Notes: a model not told the origin generated them from the sequence alone. Positions 1-10,757 are shown, counted from the stretch's first letter. The stretch is 64,000 nt of DNA from Arthrobacter sp. Leaf141 (GCF_001424565.1 NZ_LMOL01000005.1:680506-744505), one strand, 5' to 3'. Made by a program: numbers and translations.

Positions 1-235
1 ATTGCTGGGCGGGTGGTTGGCCCCATGGTTGCTGGCCCTGTTGCCCCGGCCATTGTCCGGATTGTTGCTGGCCCTGCTGCCCTTGCCACTGTCCGGAGGG
101 TGCCTCGGACGGCCACCGCGGCTGGCCGGGTTGTCCGGCGGCCGGCCGTTGCCCCTGTTGCTGGCCTGGCTGCTGTTCGGGCGCCTCCCCGTCGCTGCCG
201 GCCGGCTCCTGCGGGCCTGAATCCTGTGGTGACAC
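1..235 (-). CDS. Gln/Gly/Pro-rich N-terminus of a partial protein
   Basis: Reading the minus strand from GTG at 235 gives an open frame running off the window edge: 78 codons beginning MSPQDSGPQEPAGSD and continuing with repeated GQQ, GQW and QQPWGQ units. The start is supported by a purine-rich GGGGAGGG about 8 nt upstream. Only this low-complexity, presumably disordered N-terminus is visible. Divergent Gln/Pro-rich N-termini are common on actinobacterial membrane proteins, and I recall a membrane protein gene divergent from mtrA in Arthrobacter, but no domain is visible here to prove it. It diverges from mtrA across a shared 183-bp control region. The plus-strand frames here are shadows of this repeat. 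Confidence 0.6.
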   Translation of the reverse strand, partial: MSPQDSGPQEPAGSDGEAPEQQPGQQQGQRPAAGQPGQPRWPSEAPSGQWQGQQGQQQSGQWPGQQGQQPWGQPPAQQ

Positions 236-418
236 CGTGTTCCCTCCCCAACGCGTAAATCCAACGCCGCCCGGAGAAGCTGCCGCGGCCTGCGCCTGGC
301 GCCCCGGAACGGCGGGCATGACCCCAGCCTATAGTTCCGGCGTCGGGCGGCCTAGCATCCCGCCATGCCGTAGCCGGCTGAACACGACAAACCCCGCCTG
401 ATAAGGGAATATATAACT
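236..418. promoter_or_regulatory. divergent intergenic region upstream of mtrA
   Basis: This 183-bp gap separates the Gln-rich minus-strand gene from mtrA and must hold promoters for both. TATAGT at 330-335 resembles a -10 hexamer for the plus strand, but no convincing -35 lies 17 nt upstream. AAGGGAA just before the ATG at 419 is the mtrA ribosome binding site. The promoter call is weak. Confidence 0.3.
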
Positions 419-1093
419 ATGAAGGCACGCATTCTGGTGGTAGACGATGACGAAGCGCTGGCCGAAATGATTGGAATTGTGCTGCGCAATGACGGATTTG
501 AACCCGTTTTCTGCGCGGACGGCGCCCAGGCGCTGGATATCTTCCGGTCATCGCGGCCCGACCTCGTGCTGCTTGACCTCATGCTCCCTGGCGTCGACGG
601 TATCGAGGTGTGCCGGCAGATCCGGTCCGAGTCCGATGTGCCGATCGTGATGCTCACGGCAAAGGCGGATACTTCGGATGTTGTCCGCGGCCTGGAATCC
701 GGTGCGGACGACTACGTCCCCAAACCGTTCAAGCCCGCAGAGTTGGTGGCAAGGGTCAGGGCCAGGCTCCGCCCGGGCGACCAAAAAGCCCCGGAGACGC
801 TCCGCATCGCCGACATCACCATCGATGTCGCCGGCCACACCGTCAGCAGGGGCAGCGAGCGGATCTCCCTGACGCCGCTCGAGTTTGACCTGCTGGTGGC
901 GCTGGCCCGTAAACCCTGGCAGGTTTTCACCCGGGAACTGCTGCTGGAACAGGTCTGGGGTTACCGCCACGCCGCCGATACGCGCCTGGTCAACGTCCAC
1001 GTCCAGCGCCTGCGCTCCAAGATCGAACAAGACCCGGAAGCCCCGGAAGTTGTATTGACGGTGCGTGGTGTCGGCTACAAAGCAGGGGCCTGA
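419..1093 (+). CDS. mtrA: MtrA, OmpR-family response regulator
   Basis: This 224-residue regulator has a receiver domain (about 1-115) followed by an OmpR/PhoB winged helix (about 130-222). The acidic pocket is D9-D10-D11, the phospho-acceptor is D53 in LLDLMLPG, and the switch lysine lies in the DDYVPKPF motif. In actinobacteria MtrA is phosphorylated by MtrB and controls cell-wall hydrolases, division and osmotic responses. The order mtrA-mtrB-lpqB is the conserved actinobacterial arrangement and fixes the assignment. The ATG at 419 follows AAGGGAAT. The 3' end overlaps the mtrB start by about 29 nt, indicating translational coupling. Confidence 0.97.
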   Translation: MKARILVVDDDEALAEMIGIVLRNDGFEPVFCADGAQALDIFRSSRPDLVLLDLMLPGVDGIEVCRQIRSESDVPIVMLTAKADTSDVVRGLESGADDYVPKPFKPAELVARVRARLRPGDQKAPETLRIADITIDVAGHTVSRGSERISLTPLEFDLLVALARKPWQVFTRELLLEQVWGYRHAADTRLVNVHVQRLRSKIEQDPEAPEVVLTVRGVGYKAGA

Positions 1094-3020
1094 TCCCACG
1101 CCGCAGGATTCCACTCCGGAGGACGGGGAACGCGGCCTCGACGGTGCGCCGCCCGTAACCGGCGCCCCGGCCGTCCCCGCCGGACACGACGGCCCCCCGG
1201 GCCATGCGCCGGAGCATACGGATGCCCTCACTCCCGGGTTCCGGCAGGTGACGTTCCGCACCAGGATCTGGCGCCGCCGCGCCCTTATTGTCGGCTGGCG
1301 CGTGGCACGGCTCGTGGGCACGGGAGTTCGGCGCTTCCTGCCCGCGTTGAGGTTCATCGCCCGCGCCCTGCAGCGTCGGTGGCGCCGCTCCCTGCAGTTC
1401 CGCACGGTCCTGACCACGCTGATGCTGGCGGTGACCTCGTTCGCCGTGGTGGGTGCGTACCTGTCCAACCAGATCGCCAACAACCTCTTCCAGGAACGCC
1501 TTACCCAGGCGGAATCCGAGACGCGTTACAACGTCAAGCAGGTCCAGGAGACGTTCGACGGCGCCCAGGTCACCGACCAGTCCAGCGTCATCACCCTGGT
1601 GTACGACACACTTAACGCCGTGGAGGGTCGCGGCTCGGTCATCCAGCGTCGGTACGTCTTCGAGGCCAAGCCCGAACAGACCAAACCCAGGAACCGGTGG
1701 GTGGAATCGCGTGCCTCGGACCAGCTGACCGTCAGCGTCATCCCGCCGGACCTTCGGAAAGCTGTCCAGTCGTCCGGCAAGGACCAGTACTGGGCCTCCA
1801 CCGTGATCCCGGTGGGCACGGAGGACCGGCCGGGCATCGCCGTCGGAAACCTCGTGACCTTTAACGGGACCGTCTACGAGCTGTACCTGATTTACGACCT
1901 GAACACCGCCCAGCAGACCCTGGACGAGATCCAGGGTGTGCTCTGGGCAGGTGGAGCCGTGATGGTGCTGCTGATCGGAGCCGTTGCCTGGTACGTCACG
2001 CGGAACGTGGTGAGCCCTGTCAGCCATGCCGCCATGGTGTCGGAGAAACTCGCAGCGGGACAGCTGCAGGAACGCATGGTTGTCCGCGGCGAGGATGAGG
2101 TTGCCCGGTTGGGGGCCTCCTTCAACCATATGGCGGCGAGCCTGCAGGAACAGATCACCCAGCTTGCCACCTTGTCCCAAATGCAGCAGCGGTTCGTCTC
2201 CGACGTCTCCCACGAACTGCGGACCCCGCTGACAACCGTGCGGATGGCAGCCGAAGTGCTCTACGACGCCCGCGACGACTTCGACCCCATCAATAAGCGT
2301 TCCGCCGAACTGCTGTACAACCAGGTGGAGCGGTTCCAGTCCTTGCTGTCCGACCTCCTGGAGATTTCGCGCTTCGACGCCGGCGTCGCCGAACTGGACG
2401 CGGAAGCGGAAGACATCCGGCACGTCGTGGCGCACGTCATCGAAGGCGCCGCCCCCGTGGCAGCCGAATACGGCTCCGAACTCATTCTCAGCGCACCGGC
2501 CGAGCCCGTCATCGTGGACATGGACGCCCGCAGGATCGACCGTATCCTGCGGAACCTCATCCTGAACGCCGTGGAACACGGCGAAGGGAAACCGGTGGCC
2601 ATCACCGTCGCCGCCAGCCAGACCGCCGTTGGGATTTCCGTCCGCGATCACGGCATGGGGATGGAACCGGCCGAAGCCGCCCGCGTTTTTGACCGGTTCT
2701 GGCGCGCCGATCCCGCCCGCGCCCGCACCACCGGAGGCAGCGGTCTGGGCCTGTCGATCGCCATGGAAGACACCAAACTGCACAACGGCTGGCTGCAGGC
2801 CTGGGGCCGCAAAGGCAGCGGCGCCAACTTCCGGCTCACGGTGCCGCTGCGCCAGGGTGAAGGCATCGACGCCTCACCCGTTCCACTTGAACCTGATGAC
2901 ACCATGGTGCAGGGTCAGCCGGGGAGCATTCCCAGGGAGGCCGACCAACGCAACATGCTGATCCTCGAAGCCGGTGCCTCACACCTGGCACCGGCAATCA
3001 CCTCCAAGGAGACACCATGA
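1065..3020 (+). CDS. mtrB: MtrB, sensor histidine kinase
   Basis: MtrB is the membrane histidine kinase partner of MtrA. After a Pro/Gly-rich cytoplasmic N-terminus of about 110 residues come a first membrane helix (about 118-140), an extracytoplasmic sensor region, a second helix (about 295-315), HAMP (about 316-368), the H-box [13 protein letters not shown] with phospho-acceptor H383, and a HATPase_c domain with the N-box LILNAVEHG (near 500), G1 DHGMGM and G2 GGSGLGLSI. The start is uncertain: tandem GTG codons at 1065 and 1068 lie inside mtrA and have no strong Shine-Dalgarno sequence. The stop overlaps the lpqB start in ATGA (3017-3020). Length fits the family. Confidence 0.96.
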   Translation: MVSATKQGPDPTPQDSTPEDGERGLDGAPPVTGAPAVPAGHDGPPGHAPEHTDALTPGFRQVTFRTRIWRRRALIVGWRVARLVGTGVRRFLPALRFIARALQRRWRRSLQFRTVLTTLMLAVTSFAVVGAYLSNQIANNLFQERLTQAESETRYNVKQVQETFDGAQVTDQSSVITLVYDTLNAVEGRGSVIQRRYVFEAKPEQTKPRNRWVESRASDQLTVSVIPPDLRKAVQSSGKDQYWASTVIPVGTEDRPGIAVGNLVTFNGTVYELYLIYDLNTAQQTLDEIQGVLWAGGAVMVLLIGAVAWYVTRNVVSPVSHAAMVSEKLAAGQLQERMVVRGEDEVARLGASFNHMAASLQEQITQLATLSQMQQRFVSDVSHELRTPLTTVRMAAEVLYDARDDFDPINKRSAELLYNQVERFQSLLSDLLEISRFDAGVAELDAEAEDIRHVVAHVIEGAAPVAAEYGSELILSAPAEPVIVDMDARRIDRILRNLILNAVEHGEGKPVAITVAASQTAVGISVRDHGMGMEPAEAARVFDRFWRADPARARTTGGSGLGLSIAMEDTKLHNGWLQAWGRKGSGANFRLTVPLRQGEGIDASPVPLEPDDTMVQGQPGSIPREADQRNMLILEAGASHLAPAITSKETP

Positions 3021-4735
3021 CGGGCCGTAGCAGGGGTGCAACCAGGCTGGCGGCCATCATACTGGCGATGCTGCTTGCTGTCCTGGCAGGCTGCGCCCGG
3101 ATTCCCACGGCCGGCCCTGTTGGCAAAAGCAGCGAGGGCAGTGCGGGAAACCTCAGTGCCCCGGTGTTCCTGCCGGCCGCCCCGCAGCCCGGAGCGTCGC
3201 CGGAGACCATCATTGACTACTTCTACCGTGCCGGCAGTGGCTACGAGGACGATTACGCCGTGGCCCGCCAATACCTGACGCAGGCATCCTCCGTGAGTTG
3301 GAAGCCGGATCAGCGGGCCCTGGTGTACCGCGAAGCCAGGGTGGTGGCCACGGAGACGGAGAACGTCTATAACTACGAACTGGACGTGTCCTACACGGTC
3401 AATGCAGACGGCATTGCTACCCAGTCGCCTGAAGGGACCGTGGAGAAGATCCCGGTTACCCTTACCCAGGTGGACGGTGAGTGGCGGATCTCGGCGATAC
3501 CGGACGGCACGGCCATCGCAGAGGAAACCTTCAAGGTCATCTACGGGGCTTTTCCCATCTACTTCTACGATCCCACTTTTACGTTCGCCGTCCCTGATGT
3601 CCGCTGGTTCATCAGGAACAAAACAGTCAAGGCCATGACCAGTGCCCTGCTGGCCGGTCCTGCACCGTACCTGCGTGGCGCGGTGGCAAGTGCTTTCCCT
3701 TCCGGCATCAAACTGGCAAGGGAGTCGGTGCCGGTGGTTTCCGGGGCCGCCCAGGTGGACTTGAGCGCCAAGGAGCTCACTGAAACCTCGCCCGAAGACC
3801 GGCTGCGCATGCAGATGCAGCTGACGCTGACCTTCCGGAGCCAACCGGACGTGGTGAATGTGGAATTGCGAGCCAACCAGGACCTGGTGCGGGTGGAGGA
3901 CACCGGCGCGGTCCTGCCGCCGGTCCAGGACAAGAGCGTTCCCTCGCGCCAGATCGCCATCAGCGGCAATGAACTGGTCCGGTACGAGAACAACAGGATT
4001 TCGCCGCTGCCGGACATGCAGTCCGTGTCCGCCCTCGGCCCGCGTTTCCCGGCCGAATCCCCGGTGTCCCAAAGCGCAGCCTTCCTCAACGAGGGCCGCA
4101 CCACGCTGTACAGCATCGTCCCGGGGCAGCCGGCACGCGCCCTGACTACCAGGTCCACCCTGACCAGGCCTTCCTTCAGCCTCAACGACTGGGTCTGGAC
4201 TGCCGGGCCGGGAGCGGCGGGGGAGACCGAAGTCGTAGCATTCCGCCCCGCCGGTGTGGCAGAAGGGGCTGCACTGCCCTCGGTCTCCCTGTCCCCGGCA
4301 TGGCTCGCAGGCCGGACCGTAAAGGAATTCCGGATTTCCCGCGAAGGGGTGCGCGCCCTCGTCATTTCGGAACAGAACGGCGTTACCCGCGTCCAGGTGG
4401 CCGGCATCATCCGCGCCGCAGATGGGACACCCCGGGAGCTGACGGCGCCGGTAACCCTTGTCACCGGCAGCAACCCTGACCAGGGTGTCTGGGTCAATGA
4501 CACCACCGTGGCCGTTATGAAAAGCTCCACGGCGTCCAACGTCACACCTGAGATCCTGTCGCTGACCTCGGGGGCGCCGCAGCAACTGGCTCCGTGGCCC
4601 GGCCTCCTGTCGCTGAGCGGTGGAAACGGGCCGGACGAGATCTTCGCGCAGTCGGCCGAGGGTATCTTCCAACGGCTGGGCAACGGCTGGTCACCCCAGA
4701 TCAAGGGCCCAACTGAGATGTCCTTCCCCGGCTGA
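3017..4735 (+). CDS. lpqB: LpqB lipoprotein, MtrB-associated
   Basis: LpqB is an exported lipoprotein that in mycobacteria interacts with the MtrB sensor domain and affects MtrA phosphorylation. Here 572 residues start with a type II signal peptide: basic [10 protein letters not shown], a hydrophobic core, and the lipobox VLAGC with lipidated C26. A GerMN-type domain lies near residues 190-310, and the C-terminal half should be the LpqB beta-propeller-like domain. The ATG overlaps the mtrB stop by 4 nt, so the three proteins are probably made from one message. Length and context match the family. Confidence 0.95.
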   Translation: MTGRSRGATRLAAIILAMLLAVLAGCARIPTAGPVGKSSEGSAGNLSAPVFLPAAPQPGASPETIIDYFYRAGSGYEDDYAVARQYLTQASSVSWKPDQRALVYREARVVATETENVYNYELDVSYTVNADGIATQSPEGTVEKIPVTLTQVDGEWRISAIPDGTAIAEETFKVIYGAFPIYFYDPTFTFAVPDVRWFIRNKTVKAMTSALLAGPAPYLRGAVASAFPSGIKLARESVPVVSGAAQVDLSAKELTETSPEDRLRMQMQLTLTFRSQPDVVNVELRANQDLVRVEDTGAVLPPVQDKSVPSRQIAISGNELVRYENNRISPLPDMQSVSALGPRFPAESPVSQSAAFLNEGRTTLYSIVPGQPARALTTRSTLTRPSFSLNDWVWTAGPGAAGETEVVAFRPAGVAEGAALPSVSLSPAWLAGRTVKEFRISREGVRALVISEQNGVTRVQVAGIIRAADGTPRELTAPVTLVTGSNPDQGVWVNDTTVAVMKSSTASNVTPEILSLTSGAPQQLAPWPGLLSLSGGNGPDEIFAQSAEGIFQRLGNGWSPQIKGPTEMSFPG

Positions 4736-4825
4736 GGTGGACTGCGCCGGTTCCAGCCCGGCAGTTACCCACATGCGGGGTCCGGCCTGTTCCGTCCTGG
4801 CCCCTCAGATGGCATTTTTTGGGGT

Positions 4826-5737
4826 ATGGGCATTGAACTCTTTCCGCCTGCCAACCCAGCGTCCGACCCGGACCTGACGCCCGCCGAGCCCTGGCCCGCC
4901 CGCCATCGATCACCGTACGGCAGCGCTTTCCTGCGCTTCGCTGACCAGCTGGGCGCAGCGGCCATGGAGCTCCTCGCTGCCGCCGTTCCCGTGGACTGCG
5001 TCTGCTGCGGAGCAGAGGACCGGGCCCTGTGCGCTGGCTGCAGCCGCCGGGTGCGGCGACTTTCCACGCTGCCCTTCCGCGCCGAAGGCGGCGCCCCTGC
5101 GCTGATGGATGTCTCAGGGAGGGTGCTGCTGCCTGTGGTTGCAGCCGGCGTCTACCGGGAAGAACTGGCCCAGGCGCTCCTGTCCTTCAAACGGCATGGC
5201 CAGTACCAGGTGCGGCACTCCTTGGCACAGGCGCTCGCGGGGGCCCTCCGCGGCGCGGCGCCGGACGGTGCCGCCATGATCTGCGTCCCCGTGCCCACCA
5301 GCACGGCTGCGTTTGCGGCCCGGGGATTCAGCCCGGTCCACTCGCTGCTGGGGTTGGCCGCCCGGCAGGTGCCGGGCGTTGCCGTGGCGGATGTGCTGGC
5401 CAGGACGGGAAACGGTCACCCGCAAGTGCCCGGAGGGCAGAAGGGGCTGGATCGGGGGGACCGGGCGCGCCGGGTCCGGGGATCCATGCGGGTCCGGCGC
5501 GGAGCGGCTGCCACAGTGGCCGGCAAGGCTTGCATCATTGTCGACGACGTCCTTACCACGGGCGCCACGCTCGCCGAGGCGGCCCGCGCTTTGCACCTCG
5601 CAGGGGCCTTCGTCAGGGGTGCGGTGGTCCTGGCCGCGACACGCCCGCCAGGGGCGGCCGACGCCAGCGCAATACCCGCCGGGGCGCAAGGAAGCCACCC
5701 CGTCTTAGAAAAAAATAAACCGGAAAAAGGTGAATAA
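4826..5737 (+). CDS. ComF-family phosphoribosyltransferase-like protein
   Basis: This 303-residue protein has a cysteine cluster (C58, C60, C61, C69, C72; CVCC then CAGC) typical of the ComF zinc-binding N-terminus. A PRPP-binding loop IIVDDVLTTGATL lies near 236-249, the hallmark of type I phosphoribosyltransferases. ComF proteins are linked to DNA uptake in Firmicutes; in actinobacteria the gene is widespread but its role is unclear. The start is ambiguous: the ATG at 4826 has only a weak TTGGGG upstream, and an internal ATG near 4964 would give a more typical ComF length. It follows lpqB by 90 bp and may be cotranscribed. A C-terminal tail of about 30 residues is low complexity. Confidence 0.85.
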   Translation: MGIELFPPANPASDPDLTPAEPWPARHRSPYGSAFLRFADQLGAAAMELLAAAVPVDCVCCGAEDRALCAGCSRRVRRLSTLPFRAEGGAPALMDVSGRVLLPVVAAGVYREELAQALLSFKRHGQYQVRHSLAQALAGALRGAAPDGAAMICVPVPTSTAAFAARGFSPVHSLLGLAARQVPGVAVADVLARTGNGHPQVPGGQKGLDRGDRARRVRGSMRVRRGAAATVAGKACIIVDDVLTTGATLAEAARALHLAGAFVRGAVVLAATRPPGAADASAIPAGAQGSHPVLEKNKPEKGE

Positions 5738-5766
5738 CCTGCGTCGATGAACTAACGTCGGTTGTG

Positions 5767-5788
5767 GGTACAAAGAACAGAATGTACC
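5767..5788. promoter_or_regulatory. GGTACA-N10-TGTACC inverted repeat upstream of hpf
   Basis: A perfect 6-bp inverted repeat with a 10-bp spacer lies about 94 bp before the hpf start, in the 144-bp gap after comF. The spacing (one helical turn between half-sites) suits a dimeric regulator. I cannot name the regulator; it could also be a weak transcript hairpin. Confidence 0.35.
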
Positions 5789-5881
5789 TTTCGATGGCGG
5801 CTCGGAGAGGGGCTCGACTGTCAAGCAGATCGGCCCTAGGACGTGCCGTCGTCGTGTCACCGAAGTCATTTGGAGGGCACC

Positions 5882-6607
5882 ATGGAGTTTATGATCAGCG
5901 GACGAAATCTGACGGTCTCAGACCGATTCCGCGAATACGCCGGTGAGAAGATCTCGAAGATCGAGTCTCTCGGCGACAAGGTCCAGCGCGTGGACGCGAA
6001 GGTTTCCAAGGAAACGAACGCCCGGCAGACCGGGGACCAGCTCACCGTAGAAGTGACAGTCCTGGGGCGCGGACCCGTAATCCGTGCCGAAGCCAGCGCC
6101 GCCGACAAATTCGCTGCCTTCGATCTCGCTTACAACAAGTTGCTTGAACGGCTCCGCCGCGCCAAGGACCGCAAGAAAGTCCACCACGGCCGGCACACGC
6201 CCAAAGCCGTCCGCGAAGCCACCGCCTCGCTTGAACCGGCCAGCGCCAGCGAACCGCTTTACCTTGAAGCCAGCCACCGGTCCGATGCCGTGGCCCCGTC
6301 AGCGGACAAATCACCTTATGAGGTGGACAACGACATTCCTGCCGGTGACTCACCGGTCCTGATCCGGCGCAAGGTCTTCCCGGCAGCATCACTGACCCTT
6401 GACGATGCAGTGGACAACATGGAGTTGGTGGGTCACGACTTCTACCTGTTTGTGGACAAAGAGACCAACACGCCGTCGGTCGTGTACCGCCGCCGTGGTT
6501 GGACCTACGGTGTCATCACGCTGGACAGCGACTGCGAGCCCGGCGACTCGGTGGTGGAAGAGAAGATCCTCGCCTACCGTTCGGACGACGTCGCAGCCAA
6601 CGCCTAG
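5882..6607 (+). CDS. hpf: long-form ribosome hibernation promoting factor
   Basis: The 241-residue protein has the two-domain layout of long HPF. The N-terminal S30AE/YfiA domain (about 1-105) starts MEFMISGRNLTVSD and should bind the 30S decoding centre. A linker follows, then a C-terminal dimerisation domain (about 175-235) with VVYRRRGWTYGVITL, which promotes 100S ribosome dimers in stationary phase. The ATG at 5882 is chosen because GGAGGG lies 7 nt upstream; the same frame opens 39 bp earlier without a ribosome site. It sits between comF and secA, a common actinobacterial order. Confidence 0.95.
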   Translation: MEFMISGRNLTVSDRFREYAGEKISKIESLGDKVQRVDAKVSKETNARQTGDQLTVEVTVLGRGPVIRAEASAADKFAAFDLAYNKLLERLRRAKDRKKVHHGRHTPKAVREATASLEPASASEPLYLEASHRSDAVAPSADKSPYEVDNDIPAGDSPVLIRRKVFPAASLTLDDAVDNMELVGHDFYLFVDKETNTPSVVYRRRGWTYGVITLDSDCEPGDSVVEEKILAYRSDDVAANA

Positions 6608-6639
6608 CGTGGGTGTTTTGACTGCCGGAAAGGACTGAT

Positions 6640-7854
6640 GTGCCGGCTGCGCTGAGCCTGAACCAGGCACGGCGGATTGCGCTGGCAGCACAGGGACTTT
6701 CGAAAGGGCGGCCCACCGGGCCCGTGTCTTCACGGGCGGTGGGCCGCACCTTTGCCCGGCTGCAGCTGGTCCAGATTGATTCCGTAAACGTGCTCTCCCG
6801 GAGCCATTACCTTCCGTTCTTTTCCCGGCTGGGGGACTACGACCGCTCAATCCTGCACAGGATGTCAGGTACACACCCCCGTCGGATGATGGAATATTGG
6901 GCCCACGAAGCCAGCTATATCCGGCCCGAGCACTATCCGGATCTTCTCCTGTGGCAGAAGCGTGCCTGGGTTGGTGCTGCCGCCATGGACGCGGAACTGC
7001 GCGGTGATGTGTCTGGCCGGATCTTGTCGGCGCTGGCACCGGGCCGGCCAATGACTGCTGCCGAACTGACGGCCAGGATCGGCCACGTCGAGGAAAAATC
7101 GACGGATAACTGGGGCTGGAACTGGAATGCCGTGAAACGGGTCCTGGAACACCTCTTTGAGGCGGGGCTGGTTTCGGCCGCGGCCAGAACCGACCAGTTT
7201 GAACGCAAGTACACACTGACGTCCAGGGTCCTCCCGCGCGACGGCGGCAAAGCGGTCGATGATCCGGACGCAGCCCTGTGCCGGCTGACGGAAGCCGCAG
7301 CGCAGGCCCACGGAATCGGTTCCGTCAAATGCTTCGCGGACTACTTCCGTACACCCATCAAGCCCACAGCCTTGGCGGTACAGCGGCTTGTGGCGAATGG
7401 CAGGCTGGAACCCGTCACTGTTACCGGATGGCCGCGGCTGCTGTACCGGCACGTGGATGCAGCCATGCCCCGGAAGGCGGCGGGCCGTGCCCTCCTCAGC
7501 CCTTTCGATTCGATGGTGTTCGAACGCCGGCGCCTGGAAGAGCTGTTCGGCTTCCACTACCGGATTGAGATTTACACTCCGGCGCCCAAAAGGCGCTTTG
7601 GCTACTACGTCCTTCCTTTCCTCCTTCGCGACGCCATGGTCGCCCGTGTGGACCTGAAAGCCGACCGCGCCGGCGGCCGGCTGCTGGTCCGATCCGCCTT
7701 CGCCGAACCAGGCGCGCCGCCGGATACCGCCATCGAACTCGCCGCTGAACTGGGCCTTATGGCCCAATGGCTGGGGCTGGGGGATGTGGAGGTCCAGCCG
7801 GTGGGTGATCTGGCGCCGGCCCTGCTGATCGCCGTCGCCAGGATGGTGCGCTGA
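6640..7854 (+). CDS. YcaQ/AlkX-type winged-helix DNA glycosylase
   Basis: This 404-residue protein belongs to the HTH_42 family of winged-helix proteins that includes E. coli YcaQ and Streptomyces AlkZ, glycosylases that unhook alkylated DNA and interstrand crosslinks. The N-terminus LSLNQARRIALAAQGL and the following QLVQIDSVNVLSR are family signatures. The catalytic motif reads Q45-I46-D47, that is Q-x-D as in YcaQ, not Q-x-Q as in AlkZ. The GTG at 6640 follows GGAAAGGA. It is 32 bp downstream of hpf and 93 bp upstream of secA. Substrate range is inferred from family knowledge. Confidence 0.85.
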   Translation: MPAALSLNQARRIALAAQGLSKGRPTGPVSSRAVGRTFARLQLVQIDSVNVLSRSHYLPFFSRLGDYDRSILHRMSGTHPRRMMEYWAHEASYIRPEHYPDLLLWQKRAWVGAAAMDAELRGDVSGRILSALAPGRPMTAAELTARIGHVEEKSTDNWGWNWNAVKRVLEHLFEAGLVSAAARTDQFERKYTLTSRVLPRDGGKAVDDPDAALCRLTEAAAQAHGIGSVKCFADYFRTPIKPTALAVQRLVANGRLEPVTVTGWPRLLYRHVDAAMPRKAAGRALLSPFDSMVFERRRLEELFGFHYRIEIYTPAPKRRFGYYVLPFLLRDAMVARVDLKADRAGGRLLVRSAFAEPGAPPDTAIELAAELGLMAQWLGLGDVEVQPVGDLAPALLIAVARMVR

Positions 7855-7947
7855 TCCGCTCTGAGGAGAAAAGGCACCGCGGTGGTGTCTCTCACGTAGA
7901 CTAAAAACGCCAGAATTCGGCCGGCAGCAGACTGGGAGCATCTTCAC

Positions 7948-10686
7948 GTGGCATCACTTATCGAAAAACTTCTCCGCACGGGTGACAAAAAGACACTCCG
8001 GCAGCTGAGGAACTATGCCGACTCCATCAATGCCCTCGAGGACTCGTTCAAGACCTTCACGGATGCTGAACTCCGCGAGGAAACTGACCGGCTGCGTGAA
8101 CGCCATCAGGATGGCGAGAAACTGGACGACCTCCTGCCCGAGGCTTTTGCGGCGGTCCGTGAGGCATCGTCGAGGACCCTGGGGATGCGGCACTTCGATG
8201 TCCAGCTGATGGGTGGCGCTGCGCTGCACCTGGGCAACATCGCGGAAATGAAGACCGGTGAGGGCAAGACCCTCGTTGCCACCGCGCCTGCCTACCTCAA
8301 CGCCCTGGCTGGCAACGGCGTCCACGTCATTACCGTGAACGACTACCTTGCCGAGTACCAGTCGGACCTCATGGGCCGCGTCTACCGCTTCCTCGGCCTC
8401 ACCAGTGGCTGCATCCTTTCGAACCAGGATCCGGCGGTCCGCCGAGAACAGTACGCAGCCGACATCACCTACGGCACCAACAACGAATTCGGCTTCGACT
8501 ACCTCCGTGACAACATGGCGTGGGACAGGAACGAACTGGTCCAGCGCGGGCACCACTTTGCCGTGGTGGATGAAGTGGACTCCATCCTCATCGACGAGGC
8601 AAGAACCCCGCTCATCATCTCCGGTCCTGCCCAGGGCGACACCAACCGGTGGTACAGCGAGTTCGCCAAGGTTGTCCTGCGGCTGGAGCCCGAGAAGGAC
8701 TACGAGGTCGACGAGAAGAAGCGCACCGTAGGCGTGCTCGAGGGCGGGATCGAAAAAGTCGAGGATTACCTCGGCATCACCAACCTGTATGAGTCAGCCA
8801 ACACTCCGTTGATTGGATTCCTGAACAACGCCATCAAGGCCAAGGAACTCTTCAAGCGCGACAAGGATTACGTCATCCTGGACGGCGAAGTCCTGATCGT
8901 TGACGAGCACACCGGGCGTATCCTCGCCGGTCGGCGCTACAACGAGGGAATGCACCAGGCGATCGAGGCCAAAGAAGGCGTCGAGATCAAGGCGGAGAAC
9001 CAGACCCTCGCCACGGTGACCCTGCAGAACTACTTCCGCATGTACAGCAAGCTCTCCGGCATGACCGGCACAGCTGAGACTGAAGCCGCCGAATTCATGA
9101 GCACCTACAAGCTGGGTGTGGTGGCCATTCCCACGAACCGGGACATGCAGCGCATGGACCAGGCCGATCTTGTTTTCAAGAACGAAACCGTCAAGTTCGA
9201 TGCAGTGGTGAAAGACATTGCCGAACGGCACGAAAAGGGCCAGCCCGTCCTGGTGGGTACCACCAGCGTCGAAAAGAGCGAGTACCTTTCCCGCCTGCTG
9301 GCGAAGGAAGGCATCCGCCACGAAGTCCTGAACGCGAAGAACCACGCCCGGGAAGCTGCCATTGTTGCCCAGGCCGGCCGCAAAGCCGCTGTCACCGTGG
9401 CAACCAACATGGCCGGCCGAGGCACGGACATCATGCTCGGTGGCAACGCCGAATTCACCGCCGTCGCCGAACTGGCCAAGCGTGGCCTTGACCCGGAAGA
9501 GAACTCCGAGGAATACGAGGCAGCCTGGCCAGGCGCGCTCGAAGCTGCCAAACAGTCGGTCAAGGACGAGCACGAGGAAGTCCTCAACCTGGGCGGGCTC
9601 TACGTCCTGGGCACGGAACGGCACGAATCGCGCCGCATCGACAACCAGCTTCGGGGCCGCTCCGGCCGCCAGGGTGACCCGGGGGAGTCGCGCTTCTACC
9701 TGTCCCTGAAGGACGACCTGATGCGGCTCTTCAACTCCGGTGCCGCGGAGCGACTGATGAACAGTTCCGTCCCGGACGATGTGGCGCTGGAGTCCAAGCT
9801 GGTTTCCCGGGCCATTGCCTCCGCGCAGGGTCAGGTGGAAGGCCGCAACGCCGAGCAGCGCAAAAACGTCCTCAAATACGACGACGTCCTCAACCGCCAG
9901 CGCGAGGCCATCTACAGCGACCGCCGCCGAATCCTCGAAGGGGACGACCTGCACGAAAAGGTGCAGTTCTTCGTGGAGGACACCATAGTTTCGCTCATCG
10001 ACGCGGCAACCGCTGAAGGCAACGGCGACGACTGGGATTATGCCCAGCTGTGGACCAACCTGAAAACGCTCTACCCCGTAAGCGTCACGGCCGACGACAT
10101 CATCGAGGAAGCCGGCGGCCGGTCGAGGCTGACCGTTGAGATGCTCAAGGAGGAACTCCTCTCCGACGCACGTGTGGTGTACCAGACGCGTGAAGAGACC
10201 ATCGGTGCCGAAAGCATGCGCGAACTTGAACGCCGCGTGGTCCTTTCCGTCATTGGCAGGAAGTGGCAGGAGCACCTCTACGAGATGGACTACCTCAAGG
10301 AAGGCATTGGCCTGCGCGCCATGGCCCAGAGGGATCCGCTGGTGGAATACCAGCGGGAAGGGTTCCTCCTCTTCCAGAGCATGATGGAAGCCATCCGCGA
10401 GGAAAGTGTCGGATTCCTCTTCAACCTCGAAGTTGAAGTCACACCCGCCCAGGACGTTGTGGTGCAGGATGATTCAGGAGCCCACACCGAGCACGTGGAA
10501 CCCCAGGTCCGGGCGGCCGGACTGGAAGCCCCCGAGAAGCCGGCCCAGTTGCAGTACACGGCTCCCGGCGAAAGCGGCGGCACCGAGACCCGCGTCGAAA
10601 CCCGGACGTCAGGCCGCTCGGGGAACCCGGCAAAGGCTGCCAACCAGGACGCCGTCAAGCGGACCGCGAAGAAGAAAAAGCGCTGA
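7948..10686 (+). CDS. secA: SecA preprotein translocase ATPase
   Basis: SecA drives export of unfolded preproteins through SecYEG. The 912-residue protein has Walker A MKTGEGKT (K107), the DEAD-like Walker B in [15 protein letters not shown], the preprotein crosslinking domain, and motif [16 protein letters not shown]. The C-terminal linker is variable, ends in a lysine-rich KKKKR tail, and lacks the zinc-binding cysteine motif of proteobacterial SecA. Length fits housekeeping SecA1. The GTG at 7948 is preceded by GGGAG. A strong hairpin follows the stop. Confidence 0.98.
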   Translation: MASLIEKLLRTGDKKTLRQLRNYADSINALEDSFKTFTDAELREETDRLRERHQDGEKLDDLLPEAFAAVREASSRTLGMRHFDVQLMGGAALHLGNIAEMKTGEGKTLVATAPAYLNALAGNGVHVITVNDYLAEYQSDLMGRVYRFLGLTSGCILSNQDPAVRREQYAADITYGTNNEFGFDYLRDNMAWDRNELVQRGHHFAVVDEVDSILIDEARTPLIISGPAQGDTNRWYSEFAKVVLRLEPEKDYEVDEKKRTVGVLEGGIEKVEDYLGITNLYESANTPLIGFLNNAIKAKELFKRDKDYVILDGEVLIVDEHTGRILAGRRYNEGMHQAIEAKEGVEIKAENQTLATVTLQNYFRMYSKLSGMTGTAETEAAEFMSTYKLGVVAIPTNRDMQRMDQADLVFKNETVKFDAVVKDIAERHEKGQPVLVGTTSVEKSEYLSRLLAKEGIRHEVLNAKNHAREAAIVAQAGRKAAVTVATNMAGRGTDIMLGGNAEFTAVAELAKRGLDPEENSEEYEAAWPGALEAAKQSVKDEHEEVLNLGGLYVLGTERHESRRIDNQLRGRSGRQGDPGESRFYLSLKDDLMRLFNSGAAERLMNSSVPDDVALESKLVSRAIASAQGQVEGRNAEQRKNVLKYDDVLNRQREAIYSDRRRILEGDDLHEKVQFFVEDTIVSLIDAATAEGNGDDWDYAQLWTNLKTLYPVSVTADDIIEEAGGRSRLTVEMLKEELLSDARVVYQTREETIGAESMRELERRVVLSVIGRKWQEHLYEMDYLKEGIGLRAMAQRDPLVEYQREGFLLFQSMMEAIREESVGFLFNLEVEVTPAQDVVVQDDSGAHTEHVEPQVRAAGLEAPEKPAQLQYTAPGESGGTETRVETRTSGRSGNPAKAANQDAVKRTAKKKKR

Positions 10687-10722
10687 ACCGCAAGGGACAT
10701 GTGCACCCTTAAGTGACCACGT

Positions 10723-10757
10723 GAGGCAGGGTCGGACATCATGTCCGGCCCTGCCTC
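10723..10757. terminator. terminator between secA and Rv3235-family gene
   Basis: GAGGCAGGG at the start of a 17-nt arm (10723-10739) pairs with 10741-10757 with a single G-T wobble, giving a long GC-rich hairpin with a tiny loop. It lies between convergent secA and the minus-strand gene ending at 10774, so it can serve both. No long T-run follows. Confidence 0.7.

Noticed and set aside
990..2783. Very long minus-strand frame opposite mtrB
   Set aside because: It is the antisense shadow of a GC-rich gene; composition is His/Gly/Val-rich with no domain or ribosome site.
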